From an uncultured Lachnospiraceae bacterium (GTDB lineage: Bacteria; Bacillota; Clostridia; Lachnospirales; Lachnospiraceae): 13,794 nucleotides of DNA. The notes below the pieces were generated by a model, which saw only the letters and a list, made by a program, of their open reading frames with translations, was not told where the DNA came from and searched no databases. The position numbers were made by a program, and so were the translations under genes. The DNA is taken from contig CAKRHL010000046.1 in NCBI GenBank assembly GCA_934338765.1, forward strand, positions 1 through 13,794, read 5' to 3'. This document shows positions 1 through 6,326 of the stretch, one piece after another. How positions within the stretch are numbered: position 1 is the first letter of the stretch; each line of letters opens with the position of its first letter.

Positions 1-441
1 CATATCACCTTTGTGATCACAGCGGTCAGTCTGGGGGTGCGGATCCTGTTTTTACTTTGGGCGGTTCCTGTTTACGGTATGCGTCTTTATCTGATCAGCC
101 TGCTGGTAAGCCAGCTTTTGCAGGTGTTGCTGGAGTTATTCTATCTGCGACCGTATTTACGGACAGAGGAGGATCGTCGAAAGACGGAGGAGGATTTTGA
201 TGCAGTCCGTGGAATCCTTTTGCCGGGACTTTGGCTGATTCCGGGTGCCATTACAGCAAAAAGCAGCTACCAATGGCTTGGCAGCTGCTTCTCTCATCGT
301 TATGCTATTTTATATCTTGCGGTGGCAGGAATGATATTTTGTACCATTTACCTGTCAGGGCTGATTCTATCCGGGGGGATCACTCTGTCGTTTCTCCGGA
401 AGGGGAATCATCCCTTGGCTGCTCCGTTTCGTCAAAGGTAA
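1..441 (+). CDS. C-terminal fragment of a multi-pass membrane protein, probably a flippase (MATE/SpoVB-like)
   Basis: The frame is open from base 1, so the gene begins outside the window; the stop is TAA at 439-441. About 146 residues are visible. They show at least three hydrophobic segments: the first stretch up to about residue 20, the GMRLYLISLLVSQLLQ region, and one near residues 98-120. These are separated by a charged cytoplasmic-looking loop (RTEEDRRKTEEDFD). The pattern 'hydrophobic helix, P-x-YG, LLVSQLL' resembles the C-terminal half of oligosaccharide flippases and stage V sporulation protein B, which move lipid-linked sugars across the membrane. That assignment is by resemblance only; another polytopic transporter is possible. 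It is the only protein gene on the plus strand, and its last 62 bp overlap the convergent gene at 380-772. Confidence 0.5.
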   Translation, partial: HITFVITAVSLGVRILFLLWAVPVYGMRLYLISLLVSQLLQVLLELFYLRPYLRTEEDRRKTEEDFDAVRGILLPGLWLIPGAITAKSSYQWLGSCFSHRYAILYLAVAGMIFCTIYLSGLILSGGITLSFLRKGNHPLAAPFRQR

Positions 442-772
442 GACCGAGATTACCATCTCTGGCAATCGTACGGTTCAGACGCATTTTTAACTCACCCCAG
501 GCATCCACCAGAGCCATCTTCTCGGAAAAGGGCATGTCCTTCAGGTAAGACATATTTTCGTCCTCCGGAAGCATGGATGAGCGTGGCATGGTCAGGATAT
601 ATGTACGGTTGGAATTGATCGTGATCGTGGTATAATCTGACTTTGACAGGGTCAGCTCAAACTGAAATGCACGTCTCCTGGCATCCACGGTAATATCCCG
701 TGCGATCTTGCTCCGCTTGCGGTATAAATAATCTACAATCTGGTCTAACTTGTAATCGATACTGCTCCCCAT
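380..772 (-). CDS. Small hypothetical protein, 130 residues
   Basis: I do not recognise this protein. It starts with ATG at 770-772, 7 nt after a near-perfect AGGAGGT ribosome binding site (780-786), and has a strong promoter upstream, so it is very likely translated. It has no cysteine, no signal peptide and no membrane segment, and is rich in charged residues. The N-terminal part (about 1-35) is basic and helical in character, with KLDQIVDYLYRKRSKIARD. The middle (about 36-65) is beta-like with alternating Thr/Ile. The last 17 residues (DETEQPRDDSPSGETTE) look disordered. That tail is encoded in the 62 bp that overlap the convergent membrane-protein gene. A cytosolic protein is likely. The clustered inverted repeats in its promoter suggest it is regulated, perhaps by itself, but nothing in the sequence proves DNA binding. 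Confidence 0.75.
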   Translation of the reverse strand: MGSSIDYKLDQIVDYLYRKRSKIARDITVDARRRAFQFELTLSKSDYTTITINSNRTYILTMPRSSMLPEDENMSYLKDMPFSEKMALVDAWGELKMRLNRTIARDGNLGLTFDETEQPRDDSPSGETTE

Positions 773-815
773 AACAGCTACCTCCTATGAATAATACATA
801 GTTTTCTATATCAAT

Positions 816-844
816 AGAATATCTATTTTTTCATAGAATGTCAA
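816..844 (-). promoter_or_regulatory. Sigma-A type promoter of the 380-772 gene
   Basis: On the minus strand, TTGACA (839-844, perfect -35) is followed after exactly 17 nt by TATTCT (816-821, -10). The start codon lies about 43 nt downstream of the -10. A perfect inverted repeat AATAGA-TAT-TCTATT covers the -10, and further ATAGA/TCTAT copies flank it. Confidence 0.8.
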
Positions 845-851
845 CCTTATA

Positions 852-893
852 TGCGTACATTTGCAGATACAATCCTATCCAAAACGGTACGCA
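852..893. repeat. Inverted repeat between hydA and the next gene
   Basis: The arms TGCGTAC (852-858) and GTACGCA (887-893) are perfect complements separated by 28 nt. The element starts 2 bases past the hydA stop and ends just before the -35 of the next gene. No T-run follows it on either strand, so it is not a standard intrinsic terminator. It may end or process the hyd transcript, or act as an operator. Confidence 0.4.
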
Positions 894-895
894 AT

Positions 896-2611
896 TTATT
901 TCCCGTAATGTACATGGAGTAATTCATGGGAACGCTCCTTTAACATGCCGTTTTCGTAAAGATTGATCAGTGTCGGGTTATCACAGGAACGTTTGACGAT
1001 GGCTGATTTATCCGCTTTGTACATGCCCTGAGCCCGATCCTCTTTGACACTGCGATAACCAAACGGCTGACCGGCACCACCGATACATCCGTAAGGGCAT
1101 GCCATAACTTCGACAAAGTCCAGCTTCTCCTCTCCTCGCTGCAGCTTTCGGATCAGGGTATCTGCATTACCAAGACCGTTTACCACACCGACACGAAGCG
1201 TCTTATCTCCAAGAGTAATCTCCGCAATTTTAGTTCCTTCCAGTCCCCTCACACCGGAATATTCAATCTCGCGGAGCGTTTCATTATTCTTTGCTGCCAC
1301 ATGGCGGAGAGCAGCCTCCATGACACCACCGGTCACACCGAAGATCACGCCGGCTCCGGAATTGATGGAAAACGGCATATCAGGAGCGCTAGGCTCAATC
1401 TCCTGGAACTGGACACCAAGTTCCTTGATCATCAGGATCAATTCTTTGGTAGTAATGACATAATCGACATCGGGAACTCCGTCACGACAAAATTCATCCC
1501 GTGCCGCTTCGTATTTTTTGGCGACGCATGGCATGACCGCAACGGAGATGGTTTCCATACCTGCTTCTTCGTCGGCCGGCTTGTAATATTCTTTTAAAAC
1601 AGCACCAAACATTTCCATTGGTGATTTGCAGGTTGAAACATACGGTAAAAGCTCCGGGTATTTCGTTTCTACGAAACGCACCCATGCCGGACAGCAGGAA
1701 GTGAAAAGCGGCATGGTATTTCCCTGAGGGTATTTCTTTTCCCCGTTTTCCAACTTGTAAACGAGTTCGTTTGCTTCCTCGATCACGGTGAGATCGGCAC
1801 TGAAACTGGTGTCAAATACCGTGTCAAAACCAAGCATGCGCAGAGCGGTGTAGATTTTGCCGATCGTATTTTTGCCGGGAGCGATGCCGAATTCTTCTCC
1901 GATCGCCACACGGACTGCAGGGGCTATCTGGACAACGACCCGTTTATTTGGGGCATAAAGTGCCTGCCATACTCCTTTTAAATCTTTTTTGATCGTAATG
2001 GCTGCGGTTGGGCAGACAGCGGCACATTGTCCGCAGTTTACGCAGTCTGTCTCGGCAATAGGACGGCCGAAAGCAGGAGTGACGATCATGTTGGCACCAC
2101 GGTGGGCAAAGTCGATGGCGCCCACATGCTGTACTTCGTTACACATTCTTACGCAGTCGCCACAGAGAATACATTTACTGGGATCTCTGACAATGGACAG
2201 GGAGGAGTCGTCGATCACCGGCTCTGGATGTGTGTTTGGAAAACGCACCTTTGTAAGATGGAATCTGGCAGCCAGCATCTGAAGACGGCAGTTGCCGTTT
2301 TTCTCACATATGGTGCAGTCCCGGCAATGGGATGCCAGAAGCAGCTCCAGGATCATTTTGCGGTGCTGGTGAAGCTTTGATGTATTGGTACGGATCACCA
2401 TTTTGTCTTTCGGCGGTGTGGAACAGGATGCGATAATGCTTCCGCGTTCATCTTCCACAACGCACATACGGCAGGCACCGTAAATGGACATATCCGTGTA
2501 ATAACAAAATGTAGGCACATGGATTCCTGCTTTGCGGATAACCTGCAGGATATTTTTTTCATCCGTAAAAGCGGTACGGATTCCGTCAATGATCATATAT
2601 TTTTCAGACAT
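896..2611 (-). CDS. hydA: HydA, catalytic subunit of an NAD/ferredoxin-linked [FeFe] hydrogenase
   Basis: This 571-residue cytoplasmic protein interconverts protons and H2 at the H-cluster. Domains in order are visible. An N-terminal [2Fe-2S] domain has C36, C47, C50 and C63. A His-ligated [4Fe-4S] site has H95, C99, C102 and C108. Two ferredoxin-type [4Fe-4S] motifs follow: C147/C150/C153/C157 and C190/C193/C196/C200. The H-cluster domain has motif L1 TSCCPAW (304-310), with the proton-shuttle Cys at C306 and ligand C307; L2 MPCVAKKYE with C362; and L3 MACPYGCIGGAGQP with C505 and C509. There is no extra C-terminal [2Fe-2S] domain of the kind found in the Thermotoga maritima protein. It lies 22 bp after hydB, with an AAAGGA site 11 nt before ATG. 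Together with HydB and HydC it should form the trimeric, electron-bifurcating type. The maturases HydE, HydF and HydG are not in this window. Confidence 0.95.
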   Translation of the reverse strand: MSEKYMIIDGIRTAFTDEKNILQVIRKAGIHVPTFCYYTDMSIYGACRMCVVEDERGSIIASCSTPPKDKMVIRTNTSKLHQHRKMILELLLASHCRDCTICEKNGNCRLQMLAARFHLTKVRFPNTHPEPVIDDSSLSIVRDPSKCILCGDCVRMCNEVQHVGAIDFAHRGANMIVTPAFGRPIAETDCVNCGQCAAVCPTAAITIKKDLKGVWQALYAPNKRVVVQIAPAVRVAIGEEFGIAPGKNTIGKIYTALRMLGFDTVFDTSFSADLTVIEEANELVYKLENGEKKYPQGNTMPLFTSCCPAWVRFVETKYPELLPYVSTCKSPMEMFGAVLKEYYKPADEEAGMETISVAVMPCVAKKYEAARDEFCRDGVPDVDYVITTKELILMIKELGVQFQEIEPSAPDMPFSINSGAGVIFGVTGGVMEAALRHVAAKNNETLREIEYSGVRGLEGTKIAEITLGDKTLRVGVVNGLGNADTLIRKLQRGEEKLDFVEVMACPYGCIGGAGQPFGYRSVKEDRAQGMYKADKSAIVKRSCDNPTLINLYENGMLKERSHELLHVHYGK

Positions 2612-2633
2612 ATTTAACCTAATCCTTTCTTAA

Positions 2634-4523
2634 TCAAACCTCTTTTACGGCGTTAAAGTGACAGCCCTCTTTGCAGGCTCCGCATTTGATACACTTGGAA
2701 GGATCAATGGTATGCGGTTCCTTTACTGTGCCGGTAATGGCTCCGACAGGACACATACGGGCACATTTGGTACAGCCGCGGCAAAGCTCCGGATCGATCT
2801 GATATGTCATCAGTGCTTTACACTGGCCTGCCGGACATTTTTTGTCCACGACATGGGCAATATATTCATCCCGGAAATACTTTAAGGTGCTGACAACCGG
2901 GGAAGCCGCCGTTTTTCCAAGACCACAGAGAGCTGTGGCGGAAATGGTATCGGACAGTTTTTCCAGCAGCTCGATATGCTCCATGGTACCGCGGCCTTCG
3001 GTGATGTCAGTCAAGAGCTCCAGCATCCGTTTTGTTCCCTCGCGGCATGGAACACATTTACCACAGGATTCATTCTGGGTGAAATTCATAAAGAAACGGG
3101 CAACTTCTACCATGCAGCTTTTGTCATTCATCACGACAAGACCACCGGATCCGATCATGGCACCCACTTTTTTGAGAGAGTCAAAATCCAGATTCATATC
3201 CAGATGATCCTCGGTGGCACTGATACAGAGACAGCCACCGGATGGTCCGCCAATCTGGACTGCCTTGAAATCACCACCCTTTACGCCACCGCCAATATCA
3301 AAGATCACCTCACGGAGCGTTGTTCCCATCGGGACCTCGATGAGACCGGTGTTTTTGACATTACCGGTCAGCGCAAACGCCTTGGTGCCGTGATTGTTGG
3401 CCGGTCCAAAGCCTTGATACCATTTTGCACCGTTCAGGATGATCGGAGGAACATTACAGAAAGTTTCTACGTTATTCAGGACGGTAGGTTTATTGAAAAG
3501 ACCATGCTCCACGGTACGCGGTGGTTTTACACGTGGCATACCGCGGTTTCCTTCGATGGATGTGGTCAGAGCACTTCCCTCCCCGCAGACAAATGCACCG
3601 GCACCCTGACTGATATGTAAGTCAAAATCAAAGCCGGATCCTAAAATATCCTTACCTAAAAGCCCCTTATCCATGGCTTTGTCAATGGCTGTCTGGAGAC
3701 GTTCCACTGCCAGCGGATATTCAGCGCGAACATAAATATAACCATGATGTGCTCTGGTGGCAATGGCTGCGATCAGCATACCCTCGATCACACGGTGAGG
3801 CTCACCCTCCATCATGGAGCGGTCCATGAATGCACCGGGATCCCCTTCGTCTCCGTTACATACAATATATTTCTCCTCTTCTTTCTGATCCAGAACCTGC
3901 TGCCATTTCCGACCGGCAGGGAAACCGCCGCCGCCACGTCCACGCAGACAGGACTCCGTGATCTCGTCAACAATTTCCTGGGAAGTCATATCAAATAAAG
4001 CTTTTGCTACGGCACTGTAGCCCCCAAGGGCAATATATTCCGCAATACTTTCCGCATTGATGCGCCCACAGTATTCCAGAGCGATACGTGTCTGTTTTTT
4101 ATAAAAAGGAATATCCTCCTGTCTGACGTAAGATTTCAGGCTTTCGTCCTGATAAACAAGACGATCCACGACTTCATCATGGATAATGCTTTTTTCGATG
4201 ATCTCCTCGCAGTCCTCCAGTTTTACCTTCAGATAAAGCCAGCCCATTGGCTCGATCCGAAGCAGGGGTCCCATCTCACAAAAACCGTGGCATCCGCTTT
4301 TCTTCAGTCCGATACTCTCATCATGAGGCTCCTTTTCCAGGACAAGGGCACATCTTAGCCCCTTCTCCTCAATGATCTCCTTCATGCGGTCATATATCTG
4401 CAAAGACCCGCCTGCCACACATCCGGTTCCGGCGCAGATCAGGATCTGTTTGCGCTGGCTGTTTAGTGAAGCAGCATATTCCTTCTGCTTTGCGATCAAT
4501 TGTTCTCTTGTTTTAATTTTCAT
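2634..4523 (-). CDS. hydB: HydB, flavin/NAD(H)-binding subunit of the [FeFe] hydrogenase
   Basis: This 629-residue NuoF-like subunit exchanges electrons with NAD(H) through FMN. An N-terminal thioredoxin-like [2Fe-2S] domain (about 25-110) has C30, C35, C78 and C82. The FMN/NAD core follows, with the glycine-rich GRGGGGFPAGRKW (195-207), GDEGDPGAFMDR (224-235) and CGEGSAL (313-319). The CGEGSAL form is the one I recall for HydB, where complex I NuoF has CGEETAL. The N3-type [4Fe-4S] site is C487, C490, C493 and C533. Two C-terminal ferredoxin clusters are C581/C584/C587/C591 and C611/C614/C617/C621. Unassigned H557, C563 and C568 could form the metal site seen in related structures (inference). 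Its ATG overlaps the end of hydC by 11 bp and follows an AAGGAGGA site, so translation is probably coupled. The C-terminal ferredoxin domain distinguishes it from a plain NuoF. Confidence 0.95.
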   Translation of the reverse strand: MKIKTREQLIAKQKEYAASLNSQRKQILICAGTGCVAGGSLQIYDRMKEIIEEKGLRCALVLEKEPHDESIGLKKSGCHGFCEMGPLLRIEPMGWLYLKVKLEDCEEIIEKSIIHDEVVDRLVYQDESLKSYVRQEDIPFYKKQTRIALEYCGRINAESIAEYIALGGYSAVAKALFDMTSQEIVDEITESCLRGRGGGGFPAGRKWQQVLDQKEEEKYIVCNGDEGDPGAFMDRSMMEGEPHRVIEGMLIAAIATRAHHGYIYVRAEYPLAVERLQTAIDKAMDKGLLGKDILGSGFDFDLHISQGAGAFVCGEGSALTTSIEGNRGMPRVKPPRTVEHGLFNKPTVLNNVETFCNVPPIILNGAKWYQGFGPANNHGTKAFALTGNVKNTGLIEVPMGTTLREVIFDIGGGVKGGDFKAVQIGGPSGGCLCISATEDHLDMNLDFDSLKKVGAMIGSGGLVVMNDKSCMVEVARFFMNFTQNESCGKCVPCREGTKRMLELLTDITEGRGTMEHIELLEKLSDTISATALCGLGKTAASPVVSTLKYFRDEYIAHVVDKKCPAGQCKALMTYQIDPELCRGCTKCARMCPVGAITGTVKEPHTIDPSKCIKCGACKEGCHFNAVKEV

Positions 4524-4998
4524 TGGCCGCTTCCTCCTTCAATTCCTCGATCAATGCTCTGGCTTTGTCCGGCGTCATAGACGGGTGAACATGATCATTT
4601 ACTGTGCAGACCGGTGCGAGACCACAGGCTCCGAGGCAGGACACCGTTTCAACGGTAAACAGCATATCATCGGTAGTGGTCTTTTCTTTGCTCAGTCCAA
4701 GCATTCCCCGGAACTCCTCCAGGATCGGCACAGATTTCCGTACATGGCAGGCGGTTCCGTCACAGATTTTTATGACATACTTCCCTTTTGGTTCCAATGA
4801 AAAATTTTCATAAAATGTAGCCACCCCATAAATTTTGGCTTCACTGAGATTTAGCTTGCGGGCGATGTAACATAATGCCTCCTCCGGCAGATAATGGTAC
4901 ACCTTCTGGATATCCTGCATGATCGCGATCAGAAGCGTACTGTTGTAATCGTGTTGCTGCAGAATGTCATCAAGCCGTGCAATTTCCTGACTATTCAC
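4513..4998 (-). CDS. hydC: HydC, NuoE-like [2Fe-2S] subunit of the [FeFe] hydrogenase
   Basis: This 161-residue thioredoxin-fold subunit passes electrons within the HydABC complex. An N-terminal helical region (about 1-60) contains LPEEALCYIARKLNLSEAKIYGVATFYENF, split here as LPEEALCYIARKLNL and SEAKIYGVATFYENF, the classic NuoE family signature. The [2Fe-2S] ligands are C79 and C84 (CDGTAC) and C121 and C125 (CLGAC). The GTG at 4996-4998 is chosen as start because AAAGGAG (5007-5013) sits 8 nt upstream of it. An in-frame ATG at 5022 would place that binding site inside the coding region and lacks one of its own. It is the first gene of the hydCBA operon and overlaps hydB by 11 bp. The upstream leader carries a promoter and two hairpins. 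Length and gene order fit the family. Confidence 0.93.
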   Translation of the reverse strand: MNSQEIARLDDILQQHDYNSTLLIAIMQDIQKVYHYLPEEALCYIARKLNLSEAKIYGVATFYENFSLEPKGKYVIKICDGTACHVRKSVPILEEFRGMLGLSKEKTTTDDMLFTVETVSCLGACGLAPVCTVNDHVHPSMTPDKARALIEELKEEAANEN

Positions 4999-5030
4999 GT
5001 TTCCTTCTCCTTTCAAAATCATGTTTCAGA

Positions 5031-5058
5031 CAGAGAACAGTAGGAAGATCGTTCTCTG
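5031..5058 (-). promoter_or_regulatory. Stem-loop in the hydC leader
   Basis: CAGAGAAC (5031-5038) and GTTCTCTG (5051-5058) form a perfect 8-bp stem with a 12-nt loop in the 5' untranslated region, 32 nt before the hydC start codon. There is no T-run after it, so it is not a terminator. It could affect mRNA stability or processing. Confidence 0.5.
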
Positions 5059-5081
5059 AGTTTGGTGATTATTTATAGTTT

Positions 5082-5100
5082 TTTGCGTTTAGAACGCAAA
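5082..5100. promoter_or_regulatory. Perfect palindrome at the hydCBA transcription start, candidate operator
   Basis: TTTGCGTT-TAG-AACGCAAA is an 8-bp perfect inverted repeat with a 3-bp centre. It begins 10 bp downstream of the -10 box, so it covers the first transcribed bases, where a bound repressor would block transcription. It does not match the clostridial Rex consensus (TTGTTAA-n4-TTAACAA), so the regulator is unknown. It could instead act as an RNA hairpin at the 5' end. Confidence 0.5.
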
Positions 5101-5110
5101 TTATAGAGAA

Positions 5111-5139
5111 ATTATATCATATAACAAACATTGAAACAA
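5111..5139 (-). promoter_or_regulatory. Sigma-A type promoter of hydCBA
   Basis: On the minus strand, TTGTTT (5134-5139) and a perfect TATAAT (5111-5116) are separated by 17 nt. This leaves a leader of about 105 nt before hydC. It lies downstream of the metA terminator, so the hydrogenase operon is transcribed independently. Confidence 0.75.
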
Positions 5140-5213
5140 TCTAAATGATAAAAAATACACAAATAAATAAAATGGATAAACGGATAAATTATGCAATTTT
5201 TAGAAAACAGCAT

Positions 5214-5260
5214 AAAAAAACTCTGACGAAAGACGGTTTTTAAAAGAGTCTTCGTCAGAG
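5214..5260 (-). terminator. Rho-independent terminator after metA
   Basis: The arms CTCTGACGAAAGAC (5221-5234) and GTCTTCGTCAGAG (5248-5260) pair along 13 bp with one bulged base. On the minus strand the stem is followed by seven T (5214-5220). It ends the transcript of metA and probably of the genes upstream of it. Confidence 0.9.
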
Positions 5261-5282
5261 GAATATAACTTTTGAAAAAAAT

Positions 5283-6230
5283 CTATTTATTTTCCCGGTG
5301 TCTGGATAAAACTTTCTCAGTATTAATAAACTCAAATGGAGTTTCCTGATATACATAATAATTGATCCAGTTGCTGTACATAGCGTTGGAAGCACCACGC
5401 CAGCGAAGAAGCGGCTTCTGCTCCGGGTCGTCATTGGGATAATAGTTCTTTGGAAGTGCGATATCAATGCCCTTGGCAATGTCCCGCTTATACTCCTTGT
5501 CCAGTGTCAGACGGTCGTATTCCAGATGACCCAGCACAAAGATCTGTCTGCCGTCCTGTGCCATCAGGATCAGCTCTCCCACCTCCGGAGAATCTGCCAG
5601 AAGCAGCAGATCGTCACAGGCGGCGATCGCCTTGCTGTCTACGCCTGTATTGCGGGAATGTGGTGCCCAGAAAACGTCATCAAAACCACGTAGCAATGGA
5701 ATCTTGCGGTGGTGAACACGGTGTTCGAAGATACCAAAAGCCTTCCTGGGCAGCAGATATTTGGGAATGCCGTAATGATAGTAAAGTCCTGCCTGTGCTC
5801 CCCAGCAGATATGAAGGGTAGAGGTCACGTTTGTTTTGGACCAGTCCATAATATAAGTCAGCTCTTCCCAGTACTGAACCTCCTCATACTTCATCTGCTC
5901 TACCGGAGCTCCGGTAATGATCAGTCCGTCAAAGTTTTTGTCCTTTACATCGTCAAATGTCTGATAAAACTGATTCAAGTGGCTGGCAGGCGTATTTTTG
6001 CCAATATAGCTGGCGGTGGTCAGAAAGGTGACCTCCAGCTGAAGAGGTGTATTTGACAGGCTTCGCATCATCTGGATCTCCGTGTCCTCCTTCAGGGGCA
6101 TCAGATTGAGGATCGCAATCTGAAGGGGGCGGATATTCTGAGTGCTGGCCCTTGTTTCATTCATAATAAAGATGTTTTCATTTTCCATGATCTTCTTTGC
6201 CGGAAGATCATTCTGAACCTTAATTGGCAT
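5283..6230 (-). CDS. metA: MetA, homoserine O-acyltransferase, predicted acetyl-CoA type
   Basis: This cytoplasmic enzyme acylates L-homoserine in the first committed step of methionine synthesis. The chosen ATG (6228-6230) gives 315 residues, close to the family length of about 305-315, and is preceded by GAGGAG 6 nt upstream. A longer TTG start at 6287 would add 19 residues not typical of the family. The catalytic triad is visible: C142 in HICWGAQAG, and H235 and E237 in GHLEYDR. Residue 111 is Glu (GAPVEQMKY). In Bacillus cereus MetA, Glu at this position selects acetyl-CoA, whereas Gly as in E. coli selects succinyl-CoA. I therefore predict homoserine O-acetyltransferase activity despite the usual 'succinyltransferase' label. 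It lies 96 bp after ligA and ends at a strong terminator. I see no SAM riboswitch in the short upstream gap. Confidence 0.93.
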   Translation of the reverse strand: MPIKVQNDLPAKKIMENENIFIMNETRASTQNIRPLQIAILNLMPLKEDTEIQMMRSLSNTPLQLEVTFLTTASYIGKNTPASHLNQFYQTFDDVKDKNFDGLIITGAPVEQMKYEEVQYWEELTYIMDWSKTNVTSTLHICWGAQAGLYYHYGIPKYLLPRKAFGIFEHRVHHRKIPLLRGFDDVFWAPHSRNTGVDSKAIAACDDLLLLADSPEVGELILMAQDGRQIFVLGHLEYDRLTLDKEYKRDIAKGIDIALPKNYYPNDDPEQKPLLRWRGASNAMYSNWINYYVYQETPFEFINTEKVLSRHRENK

Positions 6231-6264
6231 ATACAACTCCTCTTTTCTCGTAACTGCAAAATCA

Positions 6265-6293
6265 CTCCTCCCGGGGATCATACCCAAAAGGAG
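6265..6293 (-). other. Hairpin between ligA and metA
   Basis: On the minus strand CTCCTTTTGGG pairs with CCCGGGAGGAG through about 11 bp, including three G-U pairs, with a short loop. It is followed only by TGATTTT, so it would be a poor terminator. It may give partial termination between ligA and metA, or protect an mRNA end. Confidence 0.35.
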
Positions 6294-6326
6294 TATCTAT
6301 TATTGTTGCAGATAATTGATATTCTG

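Noticed and set aside
5082..5100. Rex-binding site upstream of hydC
   Set aside because: The palindrome TTTGCGTT/AACGCAAA lacks the TTGTTAA/TTAACAA half-sites, so I keep it only as an operator of unknown type.
6231..6326. SAM or T-box riboswitch before metA
   Set aside because: The gap is only 96 bp. It contains one imperfect hairpin and none of the conserved cores of these riboswitches.
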